DNA from: Larix sibirica
Lineage: Eukaryota > Streptophyta > Pinopsida > Pinales > Pinaceae
Assembly: GCA_004151065.3 (NCBI GenBank)
Contig: NWUY0300042055.1
Span: 1 to 22,289 of the forward strand
Direction: 5' to 3'
Length of the DNA: 22,289 nt
Shown: positions 1-8,873 of the stretch, piece after piece
Layout of the letters: each line of letters opens with the position of its first letter
How positions within the stretch are numbered: the first letter of the stretch is position 1
Notes under the pieces: generated by a model
What the model was told of the DNA's origin: nothing
The model's input: the letters and a program-made list of their open reading frames with translations, nothing else
Databases searched by the model: none
Position numbers and translations under genes: made by a program

Positions 1-297
1 AGTTCCCTGCTCTCCCTAACAACCCTCCTAAGAGAACCAACCTGCTCCTGAGCCTCTCTCAAAGTCTCCTTAGCCCATCTCCTCCTGCTGAAAGTAACAA
101 GAATATCATCCAACTCCTCATCCTACTCTGAATTCTAACCACATGTACATGTACTAGTCCCTGCACCTATACTGCCTCTACCTATACCTATACCACCTGT
201 ACCTATACTTGTAGCTAAACCACCTGTACTTGTACCCTCTATATCCTCATCCTTCGGAGGTTCCAGCTCCCCATCCTCTATCATTGCAAGAACTCTG
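1..297 (-). pseudogene. copia A pol: linker between integrase and RT
   Basis: After the integrase the reading frame shifts near 297 and continues, on the minus strand, into an acidic stretch (E-D-G-E-L-E-P-P-K-D-E-D) and then a low-complexity Gly/Thr/Ser/Ile run made from degenerate GGTATA/GGTACA hexamers at about 135-240. Two TAG codons follow (135-137 and 123-125). The frame then reads on as a charged Arg/Glu-rich segment to the window edge. Such acidic, weakly conserved spacers are usual between copia integrase and RT. The expected next domain, RT, is outside the window. Confidence 0.65.
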
Positions 298-1205
298 GCA
301 TGACACTTACTCTGGCATGAGACTTCCTAAAAGCCTTCTCTTCTTCAAACTTCACATCCCTTCTCACCATTGTTTTCTTCAATGTTGGAGTGTAAACTCG
401 ATAAGCCTTTGAAGTTTCATTGTAGCCGACAAATATCCCTTTCTCTGCAGTGGGATCGAGCATTGTCCTCTTTTCCTTGCGGACATGGCAATAGACTAGA
501 CACCCGAAGATACGAAAATGTCCAATCTCAAGCTTCTTTCCTGAAAAAAAGGCCTCTTTAGGAGTCTTCTTCCCCAACACCCTGTGTGGACTCTTGTTCT
601 GAAGATAGACTGCAGTATTGCATGCCTCTGTCCAACATTGCAGATCCTGATCATGCAACATTGCTTTTGCAACCCTACCTATGGCCCTATTCTTCCTTTC
701 CGCAACCCCATTCTGTTGTGGTTATACAGAAACGTCAGCTCTTGCTTGAACCTTGCACCTTTGCAGAAATCTTTTAAGGCATTTGAGGTGCACTCGCCTC
801 CATTATCGAATCTCAACACTTTGATCTTCCTTCCGATATGGTTTTCCACAAGTTCTTTGAACTCTTGAAACCGACCGAAGACCTCTCTTGATTCTTTGGT
901 CTTCATGAAGTAGATCCAAGTCTTCCTATAGCAATCATCTATGAATGCGACAAAATAGTTGTACCCCATCAACGATGTAGCTAACATCGGACCACAAGTT
1001 TCTGAATGAATCAGATCCAATATCCCATTGGGCCTACTGTCACTACTTAGAAAAGTTGCCTTGGCATAATTCCCCGGTGCATGCCCTTTGCATACCTCGT
1101 GTTGATCTGTACTAAAGTCTGAAAGACCTGTAGAGATATCCCTCTGAATCTTCAGTGCACCATGATGTAAGTGTGCCATCCTCCTATGCCAAATCTCACA
1201 CAAGT
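298..1205 (-). pseudogene. copia A pol: GAG-pre-integrase and integrase, frameshifted
   Basis: This encoded the DDE integrase that inserts copia cDNA. From 1203 downward the frame shows the zinc-binding N-terminus with W-H-R-R-M-A-H (H-X4-H). The paired cysteines are damaged: VCKGH is seen where the family has C-X2-C. The first catalytic Asp position reads HSETCGPM, so Asp is replaced by Glu. The second is intact in RFDNGGE. A 1-nt deletion near 706 breaks the frame just before the third acidic residue, whose NGVAERKNR motif is readable in the next frame at about 700-675. From there to 281 the C-terminal part reads on (HFRIFGC, KGIFVGY, DVKFEE). With two metal-binding or catalytic positions changed and a frameshift, it is inactive. 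Confidence 0.9.
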
Positions 1206-1240
1206 TTGTGGTACTGACTCAGTACTCGAGCTGGCTCAAA

Positions 1241-1696
1241 CTACAACCTATATAACTTGCCCCTTCTAACTCTAATCACCTTGGTCAATTTGAAGCTAGA
1301 GCCCTTTGGGTGAAGATACACCTTCTCATCTTGGAAGGTAACAGCATACCCTCTGTCCAATGCCGAAACGGAGATGAGGTTCTGTTTCAGCACCGGAACA
1401 TACAGTAACTCTTTCACCACTAGTGGTTTTCCAAACTCCCTTTGGAATGTGACTGAACCAAGGCATGTTGCCTTCCACTTGGCATCGTTTCCAAATTCTA
1501 TGTGGAAGTCCAAGTCCCTCTCGGTCAAACTGGTGAAGTAATCTCGTACTCTAGTCATATGACATGAAGCATCACTGTCTATATACCACACCCCAGTGGT
1601 CACAGTGCTGTAAAGACAAGCTATCAACGATAACTCACTCTCAAATCTTGTTGCAAAATCATTTATCTCTACAATAGCAGCCACCTGTGATTTCAC
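1241..1696 (-). pseudogene. copia A pol: aspartic protease domain, mutated active site
   Basis: This stretch of about 150 codons on the minus strand is the retropepsin-like protease of a copia polyprotein, which cuts Gag from Pol. The active-site block reads WYIDSDASCHMT; the family pattern is D-S-G-A-S, so the flap-contacting Gly is Asp here. Downstream landmarks are typical: a Gly-rich strand, then KELLYVPVLKQNLISVS, which precedes the GAG-pre-integrase region. The frame is continuous with the upstream zinc knuckle, but an in-frame TAG at 1697-1699 separates them. The listed start at 1696 is a GTG that merely follows that stop, not a real initiation site. A frameshift near 1220 disconnects it from the integrase. 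Confidence 0.88.
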
Positions 1697-1699
1697 CTA

Positions 1700-2469
1700 G
1701 TACTTCATTTTGTTTGGACGTTGTCTCGCATAGTTCCCAAGCTGATGACAAGCAAAGCACTTGACTTTGCTCATGTTCGTCTTCTTCTTCTCCCCCTATG
1801 AGGTTGCTCCACTGCTGGAGCCTTTCTTTGCCTTTTCTGTGCCCTTACCTGCAAAAGTAAGGTTCTCTTCCTCTTTGCCCTTCTTCCTCTGCTCTCCACG
1901 TTGAGACCCTTCTTGGATCTCCTCCTGAGTGAAATCGTCCCAGTCTTTCCGAAGTGGGAAAGTGCTCTCTGCCCACAACACACTTCGCAAACACGTCCAC
2001 TGCTTTGTAAAGCCATTTAAGGCTATACGCACCAACTTTGGCAGTGGAACAATCTCCCCTACAATTGCCATTTCATCCCTCAGTTTTTGAGCCTGGTGAG
2101 ATAGGAGGCCACATTCTCTCCCTTGGCCATCCTTGTACCATAGAGTTTGTCCCTCAACACCATTTTTTTATTCTGGCTGTCACTCCGGTACAGTTTGGTG
2201 AGTGCATCCCACATCTCCTTGGTTGTTTTATTCTCAGCCAAATGGGGTATCAAATGGTCTTTCACCCCATCTAGAATAATCCTCTGTGCCCTAACTTCTT
2301 TCACCTCATGGAGGTCTAAGGCAATGGGATCTGATGTAGGTAATGGGACTGTGGTACTGACAAAGTTCCACAGCTTGTTCTCCTTGAGAACAGCTGTAAT
2401 CCTAACTTTCCATTGAAGGTAGTTGGAGATACCCTCAAGCCTGTACTCATATCTGACACTGGTTGACAT
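1700..2469 (-). pseudogene. copia A gag with degenerate CCHC zinc knuckle
   Basis: Gag packages element RNA. An ATG at 2469-2467, about 90 nt after the primer binding site, starts a frame with N-Y-L-Q-W-K near its N-terminus and a helical body (EMWDALTKLYRSDSQNKK), as in the plant UBN2/retrotran_gag family. The first frame ends at 2080. One shift near 2085 lets it continue from about 2071 through a Lys/Glu/Arg-rich basic tail. In-frame TAG codons lie at 1798-1796 and 1699-1697. Between them sits CFACHQLGNYARQR, a nucleocapsid-type knuckle in which the His is Asn and the last Cys is Arg, so zinc binding is lost. Family assignment rests on order and motifs; the gag body itself is recognised less surely. 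Confidence 0.85.
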
Positions 2470-2560
2470 AGTGACTCAGGTTGGTCTGAAATGCTCTAGA
2501 AGGACTTTGAACTTTCTGCTCTTGGACCTATGCAATGCTTGGTACCTTTTCAGAGGCAGA

Positions 2561-2572
2561 GCTCTGACACCA
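2561..2572 (-). other. Primer binding site of copia A (initiator Met tRNA type)
   Basis: On the minus strand the bases next to the LTR end read TGGTGTCAGAGC. This differs at one base from the TGGTATCAGAGC sequence that many plant LTR elements use to pair with the 3' end of initiator tRNA-Met. It lies directly against the LTR end at 2573 (minus-strand LTR end AATAACA), which fixes the LTR boundary. Confidence 0.8.
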
Positions 2573-3569
2573 TGTTATTTTCTTAAAGCTCATTTCAGAT
2601 TGGTGGTTCCAATCAAATTTATACCCAGATTTAAGAAAAATAAAATCACTTCAAATCTGATTTTATGAACAGCAAATACTCTGAGATTCTAACAGGAAAT
2701 AGCAGCGGAAATAAAATGAACCAACAAGCAGATTAACATAGCAAATTACCCTGGAAACCCCAAGATGGGGAAAACCAGCAAACAAGGATTTTTATTCAGC
2801 TTACAGAGAAACTCAGAAATTAATTACAGCAATAAAGGAACCTGTTACAGCCCTTTGTCTCCTTGAAAATTGTGCCCCAAATTCTGTCCTGAACTTTCCA
2901 CCAATGTACAGCCACCTAGAAATTTGTGCCAGCAGTAAAACAGCTCTTTTTTGCTGCCTCGATCTACGTGCAACAGATCTGAAATATACCAGCACCCTAC
3001 AGTCACCTGTACTGTCTGTAAAACCTTTGGCAGTGACCAGCAATTATGGTACAGCCTGTACGACCCCTATTGCAGCGCAGCAAGTACAGTATGGTCCTCT
3101 AGCAGCACCCAATTCCGTACAGCAGTACGGCTCATTTCCTGCCGGTATCTTGAAATGCATGCAAGCTGGAAAAACTCAACTTATTTCTCTCTTGCAGCAA
3201 TCTCTTTCCCTGCAAATCAATTTCTCCTCTTTTCTCCTTCTTTGCCTCTTCTCAAAACCCTATTAATTCAAATGGTGCGTCACTCTCCTTAGATCTGCCC
3301 CTTTATTACACTTTTGTGACTAAACCCTATCTCCAATGGTCAAGATCTAACCTTAGACTTAGAGATCAACGATTGTGACTTATTCCCTCAATGACATGAC
3401 TTAAGTCACCTTTTAGTCATGAAAATAATAAAGTGACTTTCACTTTATAAAAATAAAGTGACCTCAACTTTATAAAATAAATTTGACACTTAGAGAGTAC
3501 CTTTTAAGATGTTCTCACATGCTAGACACCAAGCCAATGTGAAACACCTATCCAAGCTAACTTTCAACA
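2573..3569 (-). repeat. 5' LTR of copia A (about 1 kb)
   Basis: The inner end is set by the adjoining primer binding site. The outer end is inferred at 3569, where the minus strand would start TGTTGAAAG. Ends of the form TGTT...AACA are a normal short inverted terminal pair for LTRs. Coding sequence of another copia element resumes at 3570, supporting this boundary. The U3 part (about 3300-3569) is AT-rich and holds a short tandem repeat. No second LTR is in the window, so the boundary cannot be confirmed by pairwise alignment. Confidence 0.72.
3427..3490 (-). repeat. 25-bp tandem repeat in U3 of copia A LTR
   Basis: On the plus strand, AATAAAGTGAC followed by an ACTTTATAAA block occurs at 3427 and again at 3452, 25 bp apart. 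A third degenerate start (AATAAATTTGAC) lies near 3476. Repeats in U3, upstream of the transcription start, often act as LTR enhancers; that role is inference here. Confidence 0.6.
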
Positions 3570-4330
3570 CCTATTCTTGTAGATGCAAAGTTATCTGCAG
3601 ATCAGTGTCCCAAGACTCAAGAAGAGGTAGAAGACATGTCATGTGTTCCCTATGCTAGCACTATTGGATGTTTGATGTATGCTATGGTCTGTACTAGACC
3701 AAGCATTGCCCATGCGGTGGGAGTTTTGAGCAGATAAATGTCAAAACCAAGGAAGGAACATTGGACAACAATAACGAGGGTCTTTAGATATTTGCCTGGC
3801 ACTTCATATTATGCAATCTGCTACCAAGGAAGACCTGGATCTCATAGGGAGATAGATATGCAAGGTTTTGTTGATGTAGATTGGGCTGGAGATCTTGATT
3901 GCAGAAGATCTACAAGTGGTTATGTTTTTAACTTATTTGGTGGAGCCATCAGTTGGATGAGTAAGAGATAAGGTGTAGTTGCATTGTCAATTACAGAAGT
4001 AAAATACATGGCAGCCACTCATTGGAAGTGACAAAGCCATATGGTTGCAACGATTGTGTTTAGGTATTGATTTTTGTCCAGAAAGCAGCGAGAATAGGTT
4101 GTGACAGCTCAAGTGCAAGTTTTCTACCAAAGAAACCTACTTACAATTCCAAGACAAAGCATATTGATGTTTAGTATTATTGTATTGGAGACATGGTTGA
4201 TCAGAACAAAGTACTATTGGAGAAGGATGATACCCTAAAGAATGTTGTAGATTCACTAACAAAGTTTGTTAGTACTGAAAAGTCCTCTTGGTGTATAGAA
4301 TCAATGGGCATTGTTGCCCTTAGTAGCTGA
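3570..4330 (+). pseudogene. copia B pol: end of RT and RNase H
   Basis: The frame opens at the junction with coding for ...DAKLSADQCPKTQEE, then VPYASTIGCLMYAMVCTRPS and HAVGVLSR, the conserved stretch between RT and RNase H in copia. TAA interrupts at about 3735. The next segment from 3738 gives FRYLPGTSYY, then the RNase H core DVDWAGDLDCRRSTSGYVF with its Asp, and GGAISWMSKR, followed by another TAA near 3969. The normally acidic TEAEY motif reads as ITEVKY, so a catalytic Glu is Lys. The tail (DSLTKFVSTEKSSWC...MGIVAL) ends with TGA at 4328-4330, the usual copia Pol C-terminus. Internal stops also occur at about 4030, 4070 and 4170. Confidence 0.9.
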
Positions 4331-4376
4331 ATTCATGGATGCTTATTCTTTGACCCCCTGCTTCGAAGAATACAGC

Positions 4377-4387
4377 AAGTGGGAGAA
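4377..4387 (+). other. Polypurine tract of copia B
   Basis: AAGTGGGAGAA is nearly all purine and directly abuts the TGTTGGACATGTG start of the LTR at 4388, about 47 bp after the Pol stop. In LTR elements this tract primes plus-strand DNA synthesis. Confidence 0.72.
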
Positions 4388-4785
4388 TGTTGGACATGTG
4401 TTGTAGTCTTTGCAAGTTCCCAGAGCAAGGGGGGTTGTTCAGCTCCCTCGGCTAGGGGGTGCGAGGGGCCGATGCACCAGAAACAAACTTTTTGGGACTG
4501 TTTTTGGTCCATATTGAGTTGATTTCGACCCATGGTTTTGTGGCCCATTGTAAACTAGTTTTGGTTAAGGAATTGGGGTTGTGAAACACGGATTAGGGTT
4601 TTCACTACTATAATATTGCATTGTAAACAGAAAAGATAATACAATGAGATAGAGAGTGGAGAAACTCTCAGGAATGTTGGTTTTCCCGATTTTAGGTTTC
4701 CTAAGTAAATCTCTGTCTAATGTGTGTGTGAACCATTGTTAATTGTTGTGTTTTAGATTTTGTTTGGTATTTTTTTTTTTACACA
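4388..4785 (+). repeat. 3' LTR of copia B (about 400 bp, right end uncertain)
   Basis: It starts TGTTGGACATGTG right after the polypurine tract. A TATA-like ACTATAATATT lies near 4605, followed by purine-rich R-type sequence (GAGATAGAGAGTGGAG). It is taken to end at ACACA near 4785, after a run of T. The 5' LTR is off-window, so the right end is a guess from the CA rule. Confidence 0.6.
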
Positions 4786-4982
4786 GGTTTATCAAATTTC
4801 TTCACTATGATGGCACACAAGTTCACAACTATAATATTTGATTAGGGTGTTTCTTATGGTCTAAATCATGAAGGTGGCAAAACTTTTATGTATGGAGGCA
4901 AGGGTACATTATTAACCACTTTAAGGGTTCTCCCCTTTGAGCACACATGTTCACAAAAAAAGTGTTTTAATATCAAGCCACC
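4786..4982. other. Unassigned AT-rich spacer
   Basis: About 200 bp between the copia B LTR and the GC-rich repeat. No coding or structural signal was seen. Confidence 0.5.
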
Positions 4983-5589
4983 TATAACGCCTTTGGTGCC
5001 TTGGGCACTTAGCCAACCTCCACGCACCCAAGTCAAGCATGACGCTCACACAAGTGGTACGACTTGGGAGCCCGACGGAACGGAAGCACGTCGGCACATG
5101 GGACCCCGATGGGGCATGTGGACAAGTTATGGGGCACACGCCCACACTTAGCTGCCCAAAGCATGGAAAGCTTGGGCACAAGACCACCTTGGAAGCTCGT
5201 TGGCAAGCGGGGTAGTGGCAATAGGTTGGAAGCCCGACGTGAGAGCACGAGTTGGAAGCCTAGCTGGCAATGCGCTTCGGGAGCTCGGGTGGATGGCATA
5301 GGACATTTCAGTTGGAAGCCCCAAGTATGTGGACACACCACCGCAATGGAAGCACCAACTCTGGGTTGGGCACGCGGAAGGCATGGAAGCCCAGCTTGGC
5401 AAGCGGGCGCGCGGGTAAGATGGTGAACCCATAAGAGACTTGCAGTTGACACATCGAACAGACGCATGTGGGCCAATGGGGCATGCGACCACACTTGGGT
5501 CGCACCCACTCGACAGCTTGTCTATAAAGGCATGAGGCGGCATCCAAGAGGGAGCACATGAGGGCACGTCCAAGGGAGCTCTAAAATTC
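4983..5589 (+). repeat. GC-rich direct repeat, left copy (LTR-like)
   Basis: This block matches 6334-6914 along its whole length with scattered differences, including a ~22-bp insertion after CCCAAG near 5030 and a short indel near 5508. The shared start is CTTTGGTGCCTTGGG and the shared end AGCTCT-AAATTC. Near the 3' end both copies keep GTCTATAAAGGCATGAGGC, a TATA-like box (5523-5528). It is far richer in G+C than its surroundings. It contains GGAAGC words at irregular 25-60 bp spacing (for example about 5190, 5227, 5254, 5313 and 5384). The long open frames on either strand look like by-products of this composition. A pair of LTRs fits, but no clear primer site follows; a simple segmental duplication is the alternative. 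Confidence 0.65.
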
Positions 5590-6333
5590 GGCAGCCAAGG
5601 GGTAGGCAAAGTGCAGGCCGCAAGAAGGGCGCGCCTGGCACACTTGGAGTCTTAGTTTGGAATCTCTTGGAAAGAGCCTTGGCAAGGCTCAGTTGACAGA
5701 GAGGCAGCTCGGCTTGGGAGCCTCTCTAGGGAACAACAATTGGAAGAAGCTTGGCCACAGTTGAAGATGCACCAAGTGGTGGCTTAGACACTTCAGTTGC
5801 GGATGGGCAGGTGTGGCTAAATGATCCAGAAGCATGACGGTTGTTTGTTGAGGGTGATGGCACGATTGGTGGTAACATGTCGTTTTTCCTATACTTAAGC
5901 AAGAAGGTTGTGGAAGAACTGAGAGTAGACAACAATCTAGGCGATGGTCGAGAGTGCCATCCACCCATCTTTCTTGGTTGAAGAAGCCTAAGGCATGGAC
6001 CCTCTACCTTTGGCGCAGGCAGAAGCCTCGACCAGGAGGTTTGTTGGAAGACAAGCCAAGTGGAATGAAGCGAGCAGGCTTGTTCCAAGCAAAGGAAGAA
6101 GTCACCGAGTTGCGGAGACTCATGCAGAGAGGGCAGTGGGACGAACAAACTACGGACTCCAATTGGGCGGACTGATCACCCAAACAGTTGAGAGAGACGA
6201 GTGAAGACGCACCATGCGGACTGGCAGAGAAGAAGCACATGGGGTGAACTGAACAGTGAAGCTGTGTGTAGCAGGCAGCAACAAGTTTCCAGAGACAATG
6301 GTGAGTTGGAGACGTTGCCAAGGATGACAAGGA
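5590..6333. other. Non-coding core between the two GC-rich repeats
   Basis: About 745 bp flanked by the ~600 bp repeats. Open frames on both strands are short and carry no recognised motif. The base after the left repeat does not begin a tRNA-complementary TGG-type primer site, and no clean polypurine tract precedes 6334 (AGGATGACAAGGA is the nearest). If the repeats are LTRs, this core is too small for gag-pol and the element would be a TRIM- or LARD-like parasite. I recognise no known family. Confidence 0.45.
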
Positions 6334-6914
6334 TGTAACAGCTTTGGTGCCTTGGGCACATATCCAACCTCTACACACCCAAGTGGTACGACTTAGGAGC
6401 CCTACGAAATGGAAGCACGTCCACACATGGGACCCCAATGGGGCATGTGGACAAGTGATGGGGCACATGCCCACACTTAGCTGCCCAAAGCATGGCAAGC
6501 TTGGGCGCAAGACCACCTTGGAAGCTCGTCGGAAAGCGGGGTAGTGACAGCAAGTTGGAAGCCTGACGTGAGAGCACGGGTTGGAAGCCTGGCTAGTAAT
6601 GCGCTTAGGGAGCTCGAGTAGATGGCATGGGACATTTCAGTTGGAAGCCCTAAGTATGTGGACACACCACTACGACGGAAGCCCCAACTTCAGGTTGGGC
6701 GCATGGAAGACACAGAAGCCCAGCTTGGCAAGCGGGCGCACGGGTAAGACTGTGGACCCGTAAGAGATTTGCGGTTGACACATCGGACGGACCCATGTGG
6801 GCTAGTGGGGTGTGTGACCACACTTGGGTCGCACCGGCAGCTCGTCTATAAAGGCATGAGGCAACATCCAAAAGGGAGCACAAGAGGGCACATCCAAGGG
6901 AGCTCTGAAATTCA
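6334..6914 (+). repeat. GC-rich direct repeat, right copy (LTR-like)
   Basis: Second copy of 4983-5589. It begins TGTAACAGCTTTGGTG, where the left copy reads TATAACGCCTTTGGTG; the TG start seen here is compatible with an LTR terminus mutated in the left copy. The TATA-like box is at 6847-6852. Homology stops at about AAATTC (6908-6913). The sequence after that runs into the 63-bp tandem array. Confidence 0.65.
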
Positions 6915-6936
6915 GACACGTCTATAATTTGTTGAG

Positions 6937-7096
6937 GTCGTTACCTCTTGGAGAGTCTTTGGAGGCCGCATTTAGGACTTCTACTTGACATCATTCAAGG
7001 TTGTTACCTCTTGGAGAGTCTTTGGAGGCTATGTTTAGGACTTCTACTTGACATCATTCAAGGTTGTTACCTCTTGGAGAGTCTTTGGAGGCTATG
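6937..7096. repeat. 63-bp tandem repeat cut off by an assembly gap
   Basis: GTTACCTCTTGGAGAGTC begins at 6940, 7003 and 7066, exactly 63 bp apart each time. The unit also carries TTTAGGACTTCTACTTGACA. Two full units and a third partial unit are present, the later ones almost identical. The array stops at the N at 7097, so its true length is unknown. Confidence 0.9.
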
Positions 7097-7097
7097 N
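7097..7097. other. Single-N assembly gap 1
   Basis: One unresolved base. The left side ends inside a 63-bp tandem array and the right side starts with unrelated sequence, so the two sides need not be adjacent in the genome. Confidence 0.9.
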
Positions 7098-8200
7098 TGG
7101 TTTTCTTAGCTCCAACTAAGAAGAGATGAGGTATCCAAACCTTAGAGTGCAAGACTCATCTTGCCAACACTGTCACTCTCACCAATCAACCATCTGCTCA
7201 ATCCAACTGCTCAAGAAGCCGAATCAATCTGATGTCATCATCAAATCTATCTACTGTAGTTGTCACTGTCAAGTTGCTTCTGCTGTGGCTATCACTGTCT
7301 TCAAACTCACTCAACCAAAGTCAACTTAATCTGGTCTAGAGCCAATTCAATGCTCTTCTCTAAATGCTTCAACCAATCAATTCAGGTCACGCAATAACTT
7401 TAGAACACAATCAACTTCTGCTCCACTAATTGATAATCATATACCTGCTTGAATAAGTTCAGACCTTCACTTGTACATACTCCTTTGGTTGTCATTGTAA
7501 GTGCCTTTGTAATAGTGCTATGACTGTCTCAGAGTAGAGTGCTTGATAAAAAATTCAGTACACCTGTATCTGTATCTGTGTCTTTAGATGTCTTCTTTCA
7601 GATCTTGGAAAGACTGTCTTTAACCAAAACTTGAAGTGTTTTGTGAATTGTTTATGCTTGAGAAAGAACAGACCTTCATCTTCGCAAACACCTTGCTTAT
7701 TCACACAATCTCAGTACAGAGAGCAGCTTTCTATGAATCCTTTTGTATTGTGGCTTTGAATAAGATCAGCACTTTATTTATCAGAACTTTGGCTGCCTTA
7801 CAGCAGAGTTTCAACAAATCAGAGTTAAAATATTTCAAAACATGGGCTGCTAATGTATCCTTGGATGCCCTCACCGAAATCAGTCTTCACATAAATATCA
7901 TGTTCAAAAACTTGCACAGTAAAATACTCCTGCGGCTGCCTCAGTAAGCCCGAAATTCAGAGCTAGAACTTCACACTCACAATTCGCAAAATGAGGGCAT
8001 TAGCCAGCTATTTATACTAATTTTCCATGATGTTTTCTTCTACTGAGCCGACTTTGCACTTGGATTAATATTGATTGAAATCTTTTAGCAGGCCGACATG
8101 CTTGTATATAATATAATAATGCTTCAAAAAGTTTTCAATAACTTCATGTTCAACCTCCATTTCGAACAATGTGCACACAACCCCCTTTTTAAGGCAGCGT
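7098..8200. other. Non-coding, LTR-like sequence on the minus strand
   Basis: No protein motif is seen. An open frame of 103 codons at 7636-7947 on the plus strand has no recognised domain. Read on the minus strand, AGTATAAATAG at 8018-8008 is a good TATA box, followed downstream by about 900 bp without ORFs. This would suit a U3/R/leader region of a minus-strand LTR element, or a promoter with its leader. No primer site, LTR end or second copy was found. Confidence 0.4.
8008..8018 (-). promoter_or_regulatory. Candidate TATA box (minus strand)
   Basis: The minus strand reads AGTATAAATAG, a close match to the plant TATA consensus, in a GC-flanked context (CTGGCTAATGCCC follows). No coding region follows, so a retroelement promoter is the likeliest reading. 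Chance occurrence cannot be excluded. Confidence 0.35.
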
Positions 8201-8794
8201 TACCTTAAGGTTGTTTTCTCCAAGGGGTCATCCGATTTCAAAGTAACTACCAATCCACATCAAAGGCGGGGCAGGGTCCTTCTCCAAGGCATTTTTTTTT
8301 CTTGCCACGTCAAGTTTTAACCATTCAATGCTTTCTAGGGCTTTCTCATCATGTGTGCAAGATCCAAGTTACCACAAGCGAGAGGATCATAAGGACTAGC
8401 CAACAAACGCTTCCTTCAACAAGCTTGTGGACTTAAGGGCTTCAACAACAAAGTTACCACCATCTCAACCACACAAGAAGATAGCCATGGGTACCAAAGA
8501 CCTCTTCAATGGTTTCAAGAGGTCCATGTCAACATTGTGCATCCATGACAAAGTAAGGGCTCTTCATAAAAGGTTCCATCAGGTCTTCATAATCATAATG
8601 GTACCAAAGATCATATTACCAATCAGTCATCATCATTAAGAGCTTCATCAATTATTTCTTCAAGTGCAATGGGCTTCACAACCAAGGGCATCATTAAGTG
8701 GTTCCAAGAAGCATGCCTTCATCAACAAGGGCATCAAGGCACAATGCCTTCAACAAATGACCACAGAATGGGTCATTTGTTCCACCTAGTGCTC
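8201..8794. other. Non-coding stretch with degenerate short direct repeats
   Basis: The stretch is built of recurring words such as AAGGGCTTCA, AAGGGCATCA and GGTACCAAAGA (near 8430-8500, 8600 and 8680-8740), giving a Ser/His-rich pseudo-translation on the plus strand. No gene is recognised. It leads directly into the LTR-like segment at 8874. Confidence 0.45.
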
Positions 8795-8873
8795 CCATGT
8801 CATCAACAACCACAACCTTTGTCATTAAAGCCTTCAGACTTGACATCAATGACAACCATGCTCAACAAAAGTT

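Larger units (their letters stand above)
1..3569 (-). mobile_element. Ty1/copia LTR retrotransposon A, 5' part, degenerate
   Basis: Read on the minus strand, the order is LTR (3569-2573), primer binding site (2572-2561), short leader, gag (from 2469), CCHC knuckle, protease, integrase and the integrase-RT linker, which runs off the left edge. Protease before integrase with integrase ahead of RT is the Ty1/copia (Pseudoviridae-type) order. RT, RNase H and the second LTR must lie left of position 1 if present. At least four frameshifts (about 2085, 1220, 706 and 297) and several in-frame stops make it non-autonomous. It sits inside copia element B: coding sequence of B resumes at 3570, directly after the inferred LTR end. 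The flanking CCTAT at 3570-3574 would be one target-site copy; its partner is off-window. Confidence 0.9.
3570..4785 (+). mobile_element. Ty1/copia LTR retrotransposon B, 3' end
   Basis: This plus-strand fragment contains the last part of the RT region, RNase H, a polypurine tract and the 3' LTR of a second copia element, in the opposite orientation to copia A. Its upstream part was separated by the insertion of A at 3569/3570 and lies off-window. Its codons run in frame from the very first base after the junction, which dates the insertion of A after B was in place. Several stops show that B is also dead. Confidence 0.85.

Noticed and set aside
1697-1699. In-frame TAG between gag knuckle and protease as a programmed read-through site
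   Set aside because: Plant copia elements normally use one gag-pol frame. Another TAG lies in the same frame at 1796-1798, and the copy is riddled with stops and shifts.
5033-5609. Overlapping minus-strand open frames of 150 or more codons in the GC-rich repeat
   Set aside because: Both strands and several frames are open at once and the translations are Pro/Cys/His-rich without domains. High GC with few stop codons explains them.
6937-7096. CRISPR-like array
   Set aside because: The 63-bp units are directly adjacent with no variable spacers, in eukaryotic repeat DNA.
7636-7947. 103-codon plus-strand open frame
   Set aside because: No domain, no promoter on that strand, and it lies inside LTR-like DNA with a TATA box on the other strand.
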